From SZUA-36 sp963749115 (GTDB taxonomy: Bacteria > Pseudomonadota > Gammaproteobacteria > Xanthomonadales > SZUA-36): a DNA stretch of 64,000 nucleotides. Each line of letters begins with the position of its first letter. Position 1 is the first letter of the stretch. The stretch is from the NCBI GenBank assembly GCA_963749115.1, contig CAVVLP010000013.1, positions 1 to 64,000 on the forward strand, written 5' to 3'. The notes below the pieces were generated by a model. It did no database searches, was not told where the DNA came from, and worked only from the letters and a program-made list of their open reading frames with translations. Positions 8,890 through 17,627 of the stretch are shown here, piece by piece. Made by a program: the position numbers and the translations under genes.

Positions 8890-9927
8890 ATGCCTGATCT
8901 TTCCATATGTATTATGCGGTTATCGGCCATCGGGGATGTGACCCATGTTGTGCCCGTCATCCATGCCATTCGCACACATCTGCCGCAAGCCAAAATCACC
9001 TGGATTATTGGCAAACTCGAGGCACGCCTGCTCAACGGCCTGCCCGGTGTTGAGTTTATCGTGTTTGATAAAAAAGGTGGTTATGGTGCTGTCCGGGACC
9101 TCAGAAAGACACTGAGGAAGCGCAAATTTGATGTCCTGCTTCATATGCAGGTCGCTGCCCGGGCAAATCTGCTCAGTACCCTGGTGAAATCACCACGCCG
9201 AATCGGCTGGGACAAATCCCGCTGGCGTGACCGGCATCAGTGGTTCATCAACCAATCGGTCAAATACGTAGCGGAACAGCACCAGGTCGATGCATTTCTG
9301 GAATTCGCCCAGGCGCTCGGTGTGCCGGCCGGACCACCGACCTGGAATCTGCCGGTTTCTGAGGAAAATATTAACTGGGCCAGGCAAACCCTCGGTGACG
9401 GCCCTCCAATACTGATGATAAGCCCCTGCTCAAGTCATACCTTGCGAAACTGGCAAGCCACTCGATACGCAGAGGTAGCCGATCACGCGATATCAAAACT
9501 GGGCATGCGGGTCGTGTTAACCGGTGGGCCATCTGCCCTGGAGATAGCAACCGGTCAGGAAATAGAGTCTTCCATGCAACACAAGCCGCACAACCTCATT
9601 GGCAAGGATACGATTTGTCAGTCCGTTGCCTTGTTGAAACAGGCCACGGTTGTGCTTTCACCGGACTCCGGTCCCGCGCACCTGGCATCGGCAGTTGGCA
9701 CACCTGTCATCGGCCTTTACGCCGCGACACCGAGCAAGCGCTCCGGCCCCTACAATAGCCTTGAGTTGTGTGTTGACCGCTATACCGAGGCTGCCCGTAA
9801 GTTCAGGCATAAAGAGCCACAGGAACTACGCTGGGGACAACGTATCGAATTCCCCGGGGTCATGGATCTGATCGAAACCCCGGATGTCATCGAAAAACTG
9901 AATGAATTTATGCGCAGACGTCTCTAG
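8890..9927 (+). CDS. Glycosyltransferase family 9 (heptosyltransferase-type)
   Basis: About 345 residues. GT9 enzymes add heptose (or a related sugar) from an ADP-sugar to the LPS core in the cytoplasm. The N-terminus ICIMRLSAIGDVTHVVPVI is the family's opening strand and loop; the C-terminal half contains VLSPDSGPAHLASAVGTPVI, the sugar-nucleotide binding signature, and GLYAATPSKRSGPYNS after it. The start at 8890 (MPDLSICIMR) has a GGGGG tract ahead of it; an upstream in-frame ATG at 8863 has none. WaaC- and RfaF-like members cannot be separated by eye. Convergent with the end of the phosphonate operon and divergent from kdkA. Confidence 0.88.
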   Translation: MPDLSICIMRLSAIGDVTHVVPVIHAIRTHLPQAKITWIIGKLEARLLNGLPGVEFIVFDKKGGYGAVRDLRKTLRKRKFDVLLHMQVAARANLLSTLVKSPRRIGWDKSRWRDRHQWFINQSVKYVAEQHQVDAFLEFAQALGVPAGPPTWNLPVSEENINWARQTLGDGPPILMISPCSSHTLRNWQATRYAEVADHAISKLGMRVVLTGGPSALEIATGQEIESSMQHKPHNLIGKDTICQSVALLKQATVVLSPDSGPAHLASAVGTPVIGLYAATPSKRSGPYNSLELCVDRYTEAARKFRHKEPQELRWGQRIEFPGVMDLIETPDVIEKLNEFMRRRL

Positions 9928-9949
9928 CCCGGGTGCTCCGGAAACCTGC

Positions 9950-10348
9950 TTATTGATAGTCCTGGTAAGACTTCTCTTCGACAATTTCTGAACCAAGATA
10001 GGTATTCAGTTCTTTCTTGGCATTTGCACGCTGATCATTGGTCACGTAGACACTTCGGGCCAGACCGATAAATACCTGGTCAAATTCCCTGGCACGTTCC
10101 TTGTCACGAATATCGTCTTCGATTTCCCACAGTGCTTCATTGATGGTTTTTAGTTCATCGTGGATACGCCGAACGGTATCATCTTCGTCAACTGACTGCC
10201 GCCAGGAGGCCTGCAACAACTCCAGTTCACGTTTGACGTTGGCCAGTTTGCCAACATCACTGATACGCTCAGACTTGATTTCCAGAATGGTGATCTTGTC
10301 CAACACTTCTCCCGGTGATACCGGTACCTGAATAATATCCATAGTCAT
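9950..10348 (-). CDS. DUF6165 family protein
   Basis: 132 residues, of unknown function. The opening DIIQVPVSPGEVLDKITILE followed by KLANVKRELELLQ is the pattern I recall for DUF6165, a family found in polysaccharide and LPS clusters. The protein is acidic, highly helical (long Glu/Lys/Arg-rich stretches around 60-90) and has no signal peptide or membrane segment, so it is probably cytoplasmic. It is the last gene of the twelve-gene minus-strand run; its ATG overlaps the stop codon of the preceding PhyH gene. The context suggests a support role in envelope glycan or phosphonate handling. Confidence 0.75.
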   Translation of the reverse strand: MTMDIIQVPVSPGEVLDKITILEIKSERISDVGKLANVKRELELLQASWRQSVDEDDTVRRIHDELKTINEALWEIEDDIRDKERAREFDQVFIGLARSVYVTNDQRANAKKELNTYLGSEIVEEKSYQDYQ

Positions 10349-11094
10349 ACCTTGAATGCGTAGTTTCTGTTTGGGTCTCTGTCGATATCCGGCGGGTAGC
10401 TTTTGCGTTTATCCGCATAATACTTTGCCCTTTGGTCACCGTCGCTCGCCCCGTTGAAGGTTATGTACAGTACACGGCGTGCCTGATCCGTATTATTCGG
10501 CAGGGACCGGTGCGGTGCATAGGAATCAAAAAACACCGCATCACCCGGTTTGCAATGAACCGGTTGGTAGGATGCACTGGCCGTATCAGCATCGGTCAGC
10601 GGGGCCCACATCTTTCCCAACAAGCCCTGCTTGTGCATACCGGGGATCATTTCGACGCTGCCATTTTCCGCATTGGTTTCATCGATCGCAATCATCGCGG
10701 TAATATGCAATTTACCATAGTCATCCCAACCCGCCTGCACATCCTGGTGCTCCTTGAAACCGTCACCGCCTGGAAGCTTGAAATTGATTTTATCCTTGAA
10801 CAGTATCGCCCGTTCACCAAACAGGTCACTGACAGCCTGCTGCATCCGCCGGCGCGTAATCAGTTCGGCAAAACCTTCGTGGAATGAAACAAAATCCTCG
10901 ATTCTTGAAATAATTCGTGAACCATCCTGCTTACTGGTCTCAAAATACATCATGTAATGACCCGGTTTTTCAGGAGACCCGGCAACTTCATCCGTCCACC
11001 GGCTGATATCTTTCATTTCTTCGGTGTTGTACATCCCCCTGACAAGCAAAAAGCCATCACGGTGAAATTGATCGATCTGTTCTTGACTTAACAT
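10345..11094 (-). CDS. Phytanoyl-CoA dioxygenase (PhyH) family, Fe(II)/2-oxoglutarate oxygenase
   Basis: About 249 residues. Members hydroxylate small molecules using Fe(II), O2 and 2-oxoglutarate. The metal triad is visible: HQD at about 116-118 and the distal His at about 195 (YAPHRSLPNN), with Arg near 206 (ARRVLYITF) placed to bind 2-oxoglutarate. The start at 11094 (MLSQEQIDQFHRDGF) is preferred over 11118 because it opens the conserved N-terminus and has GAGG upstream; the outer ATG directly abuts the YidC stop. PhyH enzymes such as PhnY are known to hydroxylate AEP, and this gene sits in an AEP operon, so AEP or its lipid/glycan conjugate is a candidate substrate (inference). Confidence 0.85.
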   Translation of the reverse strand: MLSQEQIDQFHRDGFLLVRGMYNTEEMKDISRWTDEVAGSPEKPGHYMMYFETSKQDGSRIISRIEDFVSFHEGFAELITRRRMQQAVSDLFGERAILFKDKINFKLPGGDGFKEHQDVQAGWDDYGKLHITAMIAIDETNAENGSVEMIPGMHKQGLLGKMWAPLTDADTASASYQPVHCKPGDAVFFDSYAPHRSLPNNTDQARRVLYITFNGASDGDQRAKYYADKRKSYPPDIDRDPNRNYAFKV

Positions 11095-11118
11095 TCGCGT
11101 GGCCTCTTTCTTAAGCAT

Positions 11119-12558
11119 TCAACTATCGCTTAGCTTATACTTTTTCCACAGCGCTTTAATGACCGAAATCAGGTTATTGGTTGTCCAGTACAGAACCATG
11201 CCCGCCGGAAAGGTATAAAACAAAATCAGGAAAGCCAAAGACATCAACACCAGGTTCCGTGAGTGCTTGCGTTGTTGAGCGACATCCATTGCCGGGTGGC
11301 TGTGCATCTTCGAGGCAACAAATGAGAAGCCGGTCATGATAAATGGCAGCAGGTTCAGATACCCGCCAAAAAAAGGCAGGGTAAAGGGTAATTGCATGAA
11401 TGCATCAGGGTGTGAGAGGTCGGTTATCCAGAGGAAGGACTCACCCGACAAATGAATATTTTCCGCCAGCATGTCAAACGCGCCGATAAAAACCGGTATC
11501 ACAACGAAAACACCCGCGAGGCTTTTCAGACTATATAGCGGGTGTACCTTCTCCTCTTTATACATCGCAAGAATTTTTTCCGACTGTTCCGCACCCTTGT
11601 ATTCCTTCTTGATGGCGGCCAGTGTCGGTGCCAGACGTCCGTCAATCTGATGAACCTGATCCTGCAGGCGGTCTGCAATTTTGCTCAGCGGTCGCATCAA
11701 TATCCCGACCATCACGGATAGGACCATAACCGCCAGCCCCCAGTGCGGCACCACCATCACGATTCCATTGAGCAGAAAGTAGAGCGCCTGGCATATCCAT
11801 CGCAACCAGAACCACAGACCGGAATACATCAGGCTTTCAAGCTCCGATGCTGCCTGTGACAGTGCGGATGGTTCAACCGGACCAAGGTAAAGGCTCAGAT
11901 CAAACCCCTGGTCCTGAACCATGGCTGCTAACTCAATAGATGCATCTTCAACCGACTCACCGGTCAGTGCGGTAACAGACAAAGCGGACCCCGGCAGCAC
12001 CATGGCAGTCCAGAACCGGTTCCTGAAACCAAACCAGTCCTGACTGACACGGTCCACTTGCTCTGTCTCGTCCAGGCCAATCGATTCAACTGAAGAACCA
12101 TCAAAAAACAGGTAGCGGGTCTGCTCCAGCAGATTGCCGAAACCACTTGACGGCTGAGGTCTGAAACCCGCACCACTGGCCAGAACTGCCTTCTCCGCTC
12201 CGCTTGATGTAACAGAAATCATCCATCCCTTGTCGGGAATCAACCAACGACGCACCGAACCGCCAGACGGGTCAGTAAAAAACAGGGTCGTGGTTGAATC
12301 ATTGAATTCGCGTTTGAACTGCCAGTCCTGTGTCGTGGCTCTGTCGAATACCAGCATGCCCTGCGTGGCAGACAACAGGCGGGTTTTCGCACCCGGCTTT
12401 GAACACGAGGGGAAACAGGCCTCCACCAGAAGCAAATCACCCTGCCCGTTGAACTGCAGATGCAGAGATTCGGTATCCACGGTCACATCGGCCAATGCAG
12501 ATACCGAAAACAGCAGACTCAAACCCGCCAACCAGGTTCTGACTTGTTTAAATATCAC
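11119..12558 (-). CDS. YidC/Oxa1-family paralogue with periplasmic domain
   Basis: 479 residues: signal sequence (1-23), a beta-rich periplasmic domain (about 24-240) like the P1 domain of Gram-negative YidC, and the Oxa1 core (about 250-475) with helices around WLRWICQALYFLLNGI, HWGLAVMVLSVMVGILM, the cytoplasmic hairpin (KEYKGAEQSEKILAMYKEE), and FTFPAG-type end (LILFYTFPAGMVLYWTTNNL). In my hand alignment with E. coli YidC (VRGIMYPL), the conserved groove arginine is replaced by Gly at about 285 (VGILMRPL). E. coli-type YidC is normally beside rnpA, whereas this copy lies inside an envelope-phosphonate operon, so it is probably a specialised paralogue. It overlaps the YejM-like gene by four bases. 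Confidence 0.88.
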   Translation of the reverse strand: MIFKQVRTWLAGLSLLFSVSALADVTVDTESLHLQFNGQGDLLLVEACFPSCSKPGAKTRLLSATQGMLVFDRATTQDWQFKREFNDSTTTLFFTDPSGGSVRRWLIPDKGWMISVTSSGAEKAVLASGAGFRPQPSSGFGNLLEQTRYLFFDGSSVESIGLDETEQVDRVSQDWFGFRNRFWTAMVLPGSALSVTALTGESVEDASIELAAMVQDQGFDLSLYLGPVEPSALSQAASELESLMYSGLWFWLRWICQALYFLLNGIVMVVPHWGLAVMVLSVMVGILMRPLSKIADRLQDQVHQIDGRLAPTLAAIKKEYKGAEQSEKILAMYKEEKVHPLYSLKSLAGVFVVIPVFIGAFDMLAENIHLSGESFLWITDLSHPDAFMQLPFTLPFFGGYLNLLPFIMTGFSFVASKMHSHPAMDVAQQRKHSRNLVLMSLAFLILFYTFPAGMVLYWTTNNLISVIKALWKKYKLSDS

Positions 12559-14384
12559 TTGTGAAACCTTGTGTTTTCGCGCATAACCGCCTCCAACACG
12601 TCAGCATTGAACTGCGGGGCATCCAGCAAGCGATAATTGTTGTCACGAACCTCGTACATTCCGTTCGGAAACGTCACCGTAACCTGTTCAGGCTCTAGCA
12701 CGGCATAGTTGTAATAGCTGCCTGCGATCAGCCAGTCCCACTGCTGTGAGCCAAATAAATCCTGGCCACTGGAATAATCGGAATAAGCATTACTGCAACC
12801 CAACAAACGCTTCATCAGGGTCGGCGCCACATCGTAATGTGACGTGCGATGGGAAACCTGCCGGGATTCCATGCCCGGCCATGCCAATAACATCGGTACG
12901 CCAAGTTGTTGCCGGGAATAACCGGAGCCATGGCCCTTGATGCCGTCAGCATTTTCATTGAACTCTTCACCATGATCAGCGGAAATCATAACCACGGTAG
13001 TATCCGCCAATCCACGTCTTTCCAGGTCATCAAGTACCTGCCCTATCAGTTCATCGACAAACATCACCGAGGTTTTGTAATCTGCAAATTCACCGGGTAA
13101 CGGGTCTTCAGGATTGCTTGAAACACGACCCCCGTATTCAGGCGGATAGGTTCTGTCATTGACCGCATCGTAAAACAGGAAGCCGAAGAACGGCTGATCC
13201 GGGACTCGTTGATCCAGCCATGACGACCATTCGTCCGTCATAATCCGGTCACGCTCCCAGGCCGGTGCATCAACCGGCTTGGTTTCTATACGGAGATTGG
13301 ATACGTTTGCAAATGCTGTCCGGTCAAGCGTGACGGGCCGGTACATATTGGAACTGCTGAACAGACCCAACTGGTAATCAGCCGCCATCAACTGATCCAT
13401 CATGACCGGTGGCTTCTGCAGGGCTTCAAAACTCCCAAAGTAACCGGGTGGCAGACCGTAAAAAAGGCTGAACACACCCATTCGCGAAGAGTTGCCACCG
13501 CTGAAATGGTTTGTGAAATGACTTGCCCGATGTGCGACAAATTGATCCATGTTCGGTGTTAATCCAATCTCCAGCAAATCACTGCGCATCGCGTCTACCA
13601 GGATAATCATCAGGTTAAGCTGCTTTGGTGTGGAACACTCCAGTGGTGCCAGTGGATAATTCAGCTTCGCAGCGCCGGCCTTTTCAAGCCCGCCCGCCAT
13701 GCGATTCGCCAACTGGCGTTCCCTGCTTTGGCTGATATCAATCAGTCCATACCGCACCAGGAGTTTTTTGGCTGTAAACCCGCGTTGCACCGGCAACTGT
13801 TGGGCCATGCTGGTCACCGGCACGAAATAACTTGCGTCGGCCCACGCGTATATTCCCTGGGCAATCACAAAACAGACCGCGATCACCAAAGCCAACAAAC
13901 GCCCACCATGCGCGGGCGCGGACACAACCCAGGACCATATCCTGCCAGCCAACAGCGACTCGAATAAAAGCGCGATCACAAACATGACCGCGGCAAAAAT
14001 CAGACTTGAAGAACCCAGGATCTTGAGTGTCAGGGCATTGATATGAAAACGGCTTTGCGACCACAACAGGCTGTCGAGCAAAATTACGGAAATCATCAAA
14101 GCCATCAGTAACACAGCCAGGGCTTTGCTCCATCGCAACGAAGGCCTTATTAAAATGAACGGCGTAAGCAGTATCAGTAATGGCAATAAGGCCAGCCAAC
14201 TGTGATGGCTGATATAGATAGTCACCAGGTAGACCCAGGCCAGTACTGACGAACCGTCCGGGCCACCACTCAAATAGCGCAGGCTGATCAGACCGAAAAT
14301 AATGGCATTGGCCATGGCAAACCACCCCAGCCAGCGGAATAACTGTCTGCGGCTATGAATATCCGGGATTTGTCTACCGGGCAT
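12555..14384 (-). CDS. YejM/PbgA-like membrane protein with alkaline-phosphatase/sulfatase domain (DUF3413)
   Basis: About 609 residues from the ATG at 14384, which follows the TagF-like stop (14389) and a GAGTAGG stretch. Five membrane segments in the first 190 residues match the DUF3413 region of YejM/PbgA (FRWLGWFAMANAIIFGLISL; YAWADASYFVPVTSM). A periplasmic domain of the alkaline-phosphatase superfamily follows, with ILVDAMRSD (Asp near 264), SGGNSSRMGVFSLFYGLPPG (Ser near 299-300 where a nucleophile would lie), and MISADHGEEFNENADG (Asp-His near 470). E. coli YejM has lost several metal ligands, but this protein appears to keep them. In this setting it could be a transferase that moves a phosphonate headgroup; that is inference. 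Confidence 0.85.
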   Translation of the reverse strand: MPGRQIPDIHSRRQLFRWLGWFAMANAIIFGLISLRYLSGGPDGSSVLAWVYLVTIYISHHSWLALLPLLILLTPFILIRPSLRWSKALAVLLMALMISVILLDSLLWSQSRFHINALTLKILGSSSLIFAAVMFVIALLFESLLAGRIWSWVVSAPAHGGRLLALVIAVCFVIAQGIYAWADASYFVPVTSMAQQLPVQRGFTAKKLLVRYGLIDISQSRERQLANRMAGGLEKAGAAKLNYPLAPLECSTPKQLNLMIILVDAMRSDLLEIGLTPNMDQFVAHRASHFTNHFSGGNSSRMGVFSLFYGLPPGYFGSFEALQKPPVMMDQLMAADYQLGLFSSSNMYRPVTLDRTAFANVSNLRIETKPVDAPAWERDRIMTDEWSSWLDQRVPDQPFFGFLFYDAVNDRTYPPEYGGRVSSNPEDPLPGEFADYKTSVMFVDELIGQVLDDLERRGLADTTVVMISADHGEEFNENADGIKGHGSGYSRQQLGVPMLLAWPGMESRQVSHRTSHYDVAPTLMKRLLGCSNAYSDYSSGQDLFGSQQWDWLIAGSYYNYAVLEPEQVTVTFPNGMYEVRDNNYRLLDAPQFNADVLEAVMRENTRFHK

Positions 14385-14388
14385 GTGC

Positions 14389-15562
14389 CTACTCTTTGGT
14401 TTGGCGTTCAGATGCTTTTTCGTCCGCCAGCCGGGCGATCTCTTTTGCGCCCGATTGAACACTGTCGCCTATATTAAACACCATTTGCGAACGTAGCTTT
14501 TGCATGCGCTGTCTGAAACTTTCCTGATCCTGCAGTAAGCGGTCAATCATTTGCGGAGCTTCACCCAGCTGTTGTGGCGAAACAATATCACCGGCCAATT
14601 TCCGGAAAGCGACTTCCTGGGGCTCAATATCCAGTGCCTGCCAATCCGGATTACGGATCCGGCGGGGCAAATCGACAAAAAGCACCGGTTTTTCCAGCCC
14701 CAGGGCGTATTCAATGGCCATGGCCGACCAGTCACTGATCAGAATATCTGAACGGAACAGGCTATCGCTCTCACTCATGCGGTCCTGGTATTCAAAATTA
14801 TCGCGATCGCCGTATTTTTTTCTCAGATTATCTATGACTTCCGGCGTCATCTTTAAGGTCTGGTAGTGTGGCCGGACGATCACGTGATAACCCGCGTCCA
14901 GAAGCAGACCGGTCAACTCATCACCACAGGTATTAAAAATTGACTGATCACCCCAGGTCGGAGCGATCAGAACAGTAGTGGTTGAAGATGCCTCTGCCTG
15001 TGTGGCGCTCAACTGGTAAGACATCGCCACAACCAGCAGGTTTTCCAATCGCGGATGTCCAAACTCAAACAGGTTCCTCTCTTTAAGACCTTGCATTGAT
15101 TCACGTTTTCGTAACTCAGCTACGTGGTGCGGACCGACGCAAAACAGGCTGTCATAAGCATCGTAGGAATTGGCATGATCCACCATATGGGTGCTGCCGA
15201 GGGAGTGGAACAGGTAGATATAATGAACGGGATGAATCGACCTTTTCAGTTGAAGATTGTCCAGATCCATCATGGTCATTACGACCACGTCAGCTTTTTG
15301 AAAATTGAAAAACCAGGGTCAGAAAAAGCCCTTCCGGAATATAAATAGCCTTGAATAATTCGTGTTGCCGGTCGAGTCCGGTATCGTTCGGGTCGGAAGT
15401 GATATAGGTGATTTTATGCTGTAGATCATCATTGAGCACGCCAATCAGCGGCTCAAAATAGTGCCAGTCCTGACCACTCTCAGAATAAAAAACGATATTG
15501 CGCCAGTCCGCAGATAATTTGCGGTATTGGCGCCATGGTGACCAGCCTTTAAGAAACTCCAT
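14389..15562 (-). CDS. TagF-like CDP-glycerol glycerophosphotransferase-family protein, one frameshift
   Basis: Joining two frames gives about 390 residues. The start is the ATG at 15562 (MEFLKGWSPW), overlapping the small membrane gene by 14 bases. The first frame stops at TLVFQFSKS; removing one A from the AAAAA run near 15300 gives FQFSKADVVVMTMMDLDN and continues to 14389. The C-terminal half carries family features: YIYLFHSLGSTHM, VLIAPTWGDQSI, VIVRPHYQTL and SDILISDWSAMAIEYALGLEKPVLF. Relatives transfer polyol phosphates from CDP donors to polymers or lipids on the cytoplasmic side. Here the donor may be CMP-AEP made by the upstream enzymes. Confidence 0.82.
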
Positions 15563-15800
15563 CGTCAACATCTGATTCAGCAGGTTTGTGTTTGAAAAAC
15601 GCCTTGATACGATACCAATAGGTCTTGATGGCCAGCACCAGGGATGCAAACAAACCAACAATCGCTGAAATGAGCATACTACCGGTGGTCGGGTCCAGGT
15701 AGGCCAGTGCTGGTAATGGCATCAATAGCAAGGTGATCAATATCGTAAAGAGCAATCGTGATTGCATACGCTGCGGCCTGAAGTATTTTTTCATTATCAA
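15549..15800 (-). CDS. Small membrane protein of glycan clusters (YLDPTTGS motif)
   Basis: 83 residues. A cleavable or anchoring hydrophobic segment (LLFTILITLLLMPLPALA) is followed at once by YLDPTTGSMLISAIVGLFAS, a second membrane segment, and a basic tail (KTYWYRIKAFFKHKP). Proteins with a Y-L-D-P-G/T-T/S-G-S motif just after the first helix are common next to glycosyl- and polyol-phosphate transferases, but I know of no assigned function. It overlaps the TagF-like gene by 14 bases and lies a few bases after the AEP transaminase stop, so it is part of the operon. Confidence 0.7.
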   Translation of the reverse strand: MIMKKYFRPQRMQSRLLFTILITLLLMPLPALAYLDPTTGSMLISAIVGLFASLVLAIKTYWYRIKAFFKHKPAESDVDDGVS

Positions 15801-16882
15801 TTCACCACACCTGCAATCACCAACTTAAGCGCCTGTTCCAGACGTGCCATGTCGTAATCGCTTATTTCACCCATGGTTGAAATCCTGAACAACTGTGCAG
15901 CCAGAGCGCCCTGGCCTGCATAGATAATAAAACCCTGTTGTTTCAAGCCATCGTGCAATTGATTGTAATTCAAGCCGGGGGGCAGATGATAGCTGCGCAG
16001 GACACAGGAACTATCCTTTGCCGGCAACCACTCATCAACACCCAGCTTCTCACAGGTTTCAGCCACACGTGTGGCCAGTTGACGATAACGTAAGCGGCGG
16101 GATTTCCAGCCACCCTGTTTGGCGAGCTCCTTCAAAGCACGGGCAAGTCCAAGTAAGCCATTGACCGGGGGTGTGAACGGTGTCGATTGTCTTGCCTGGT
16201 GTTCCGCCCAATCGGGCAGGTGCAAACTCAGGCTGCGTGGTTCAATCTCCTGCGCCAGGGCAGTATGCCGGCACAACACCATCGCCAGTCCGGGAATACC
16301 ATGTAAACACTTATTGGCTGTTGCGGCGATCGCAAGCAAAGATTCATGTGTAAATGGAATGGATTCCGCACCAAAACTGGAAACCGCATCCAGCAAAAGG
16401 TGAACTTTATGCTTTGTACACAAACCGGCAATTTCATCCACCGGGTTCAGACGACCGGTTGTCGTCTCATGATGTACGGCGAGAACATGTGAAAAGTCAC
16501 CCGTCGCGAGTAAATCGGCCACCGCTGTCAAATCAATCGCGTCACCCCAGGCTGCCTTGAGTGCATGACTCCGGATACCGTGTATCTGGGCAATCCGGCT
16601 CAGCCGCTCACCATAGACACCATTTTCAAGCACCAGCACATGCGCATCTGAAGGCAACAAAGAGGCCATCATGGCTTCCAGGGCAGAAGTACCCGAGCCA
16701 CCGATTAAAACTGCAGCCCACAACGCCGGATCACACTGGTATACATCAAGAAGACCACGGATGACTTCATCCTGAAGCTCAAAATACTCGGGTTCGCGAT
16801 GGCACAAATCCACCCGCGCTACAGCCTTACGCACGCTTTCACTTAATGACACAGGGCCTGGATTCAGAAGAATGGGTCTCAC
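15797..16882 (-). CDS. phnW: 2-aminoethylphosphonate aminotransferase (class V)
   Basis: 361 residues, normal length. Converts phosphonoacetaldehyde to AEP with an amino donor, or the reverse; upstream PepM and Ppd argue for the biosynthetic direction. The N-terminus LLNPGPVSLSESVRKAVAR and HREPEYFE are typical of PhnW. The PLP sites are visible: Asp at 165 in LLLDAVSSFGAE and the Schiff-base Lys at 191 in ATANKCLHGIPG. Arg near 348 region (QLFRISTMGEI) fits the phosphonate/carboxylate binding C-terminus. It lies between the ICMT-like gene and the small membrane gene in the operon. It is named by similarity to degradation enzymes; aepP/aepZ-type names would also fit. Confidence 0.88.
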   Translation of the reverse strand: MRPILLNPGPVSLSESVRKAVARVDLCHREPEYFELQDEVIRGLLDVYQCDPALWAAVLIGGSGTSALEAMMASLLPSDAHVLVLENGVYGERLSRIAQIHGIRSHALKAAWGDAIDLTAVADLLATGDFSHVLAVHHETTTGRLNPVDEIAGLCTKHKVHLLLDAVSSFGAESIPFTHESLLAIAATANKCLHGIPGLAMVLCRHTALAQEIEPRSLSLHLPDWAEHQARQSTPFTPPVNGLLGLARALKELAKQGGWKSRRLRYRQLATRVAETCEKLGVDEWLPAKDSSCVLRSYHLPPGLNYNQLHDGLKQQGFIIYAGQGALAAQLFRISTMGEISDYDMARLEQALKLVIAGVVN

Positions 16883-16927
16883 GTGAGTATCCTGACTAAA
16901 AAAAAATTAAAAAAGTTCCGATATTGA

Positions 16928-17527
16928 CTAGTGAGCGTGGCTCACAACCCACAACCAAATACCACAACTCAACAAATAAAGTGAAATTGGCAATTCGCCA
17001 TTGCGAATGAGTGACTGGTAGGTATCCCAACCACTGGCTTTCAGGTCTGACCAACGAACACGCCCTGGAATAATGGCACGAATATTCTTGCTCCACTCAC
17101 GCCAGTCATCACCAAAAATATTTTCCAGCTTACTGTCTTCATAGGCAATGGCTGCCGGATACCATATAAGAAAGAACACGACCACAACCGCAACCACGTA
17201 AAGGTTGGCAGAGGCAATGGTAAAACCGATCAAAATAATGAAGTTACCAAGGTACAAAGGGTGCCGCACCAATGCATATGGACCGGTTGAGGCCAACTGC
17301 TTATTCTTGAAAATATACCCGGCCGCATAGATACGAAAAAGCTGGCCAACCACCGCAAGTGCGAGCCCGATTGACACCGTCCCGATATCCGGTCTGGCAA
17401 AATGAGCGCAGACAGCGACCAGTAACAGTCCGATCACCTGGCGCAGGATTTCATTGAAGCGAATACGGTCAAACAAACCCAGCAGGCCGGTTCGTTTACC
17501 CATCATTGTGATTCGCTCTTTAACCAT
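16928..17527 (-). CDS. Isoprenylcysteine carboxyl methyltransferase-like (ICMT/PEMT) membrane protein
   Basis: 199 residues with four or five membrane segments. The C-terminal half has the signature of SAM-dependent ICMT/PEMT proteins: GPYALVRHPLYLGNFIILIG, then a helix pair, then YEDSKLENIFGDDWREW. These bacterial proteins methylate small or lipid substrates; function cannot be read from sequence. Placed between ppd and the AEP transaminase, it might N-methylate AEP or a lipid carrying it (inference). Start: MVKERITMM at 17527; the internal ATG MMGKRTG at about 17506 is also possible. A long A-rich spacer (16899-16918) separates its stop from the transaminase start. Confidence 0.75.
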   Translation of the reverse strand: MVKERITMMGKRTGLLGLFDRIRFNEILRQVIGLLLVAVCAHFARPDIGTVSIGLALAVVGQLFRIYAAGYIFKNKQLASTGPYALVRHPLYLGNFIILIGFTIASANLYVVAVVVVFFLIWYPAAIAYEDSKLENIFGDDWREWSKNIRAIIPGRVRWSDLKASGWDTYQSLIRNGELPISLYLLSCGIWLWVVSHAH

Positions 17528-17627
17528 CTGAAATTCCCTGTTAATACGCGCAGATTTTACTTGATTTCAGCCAATGATATGAGTGTTTTATCAATTGGGC
17601 GGCACAGACACGGCTTTATGCCTGATG

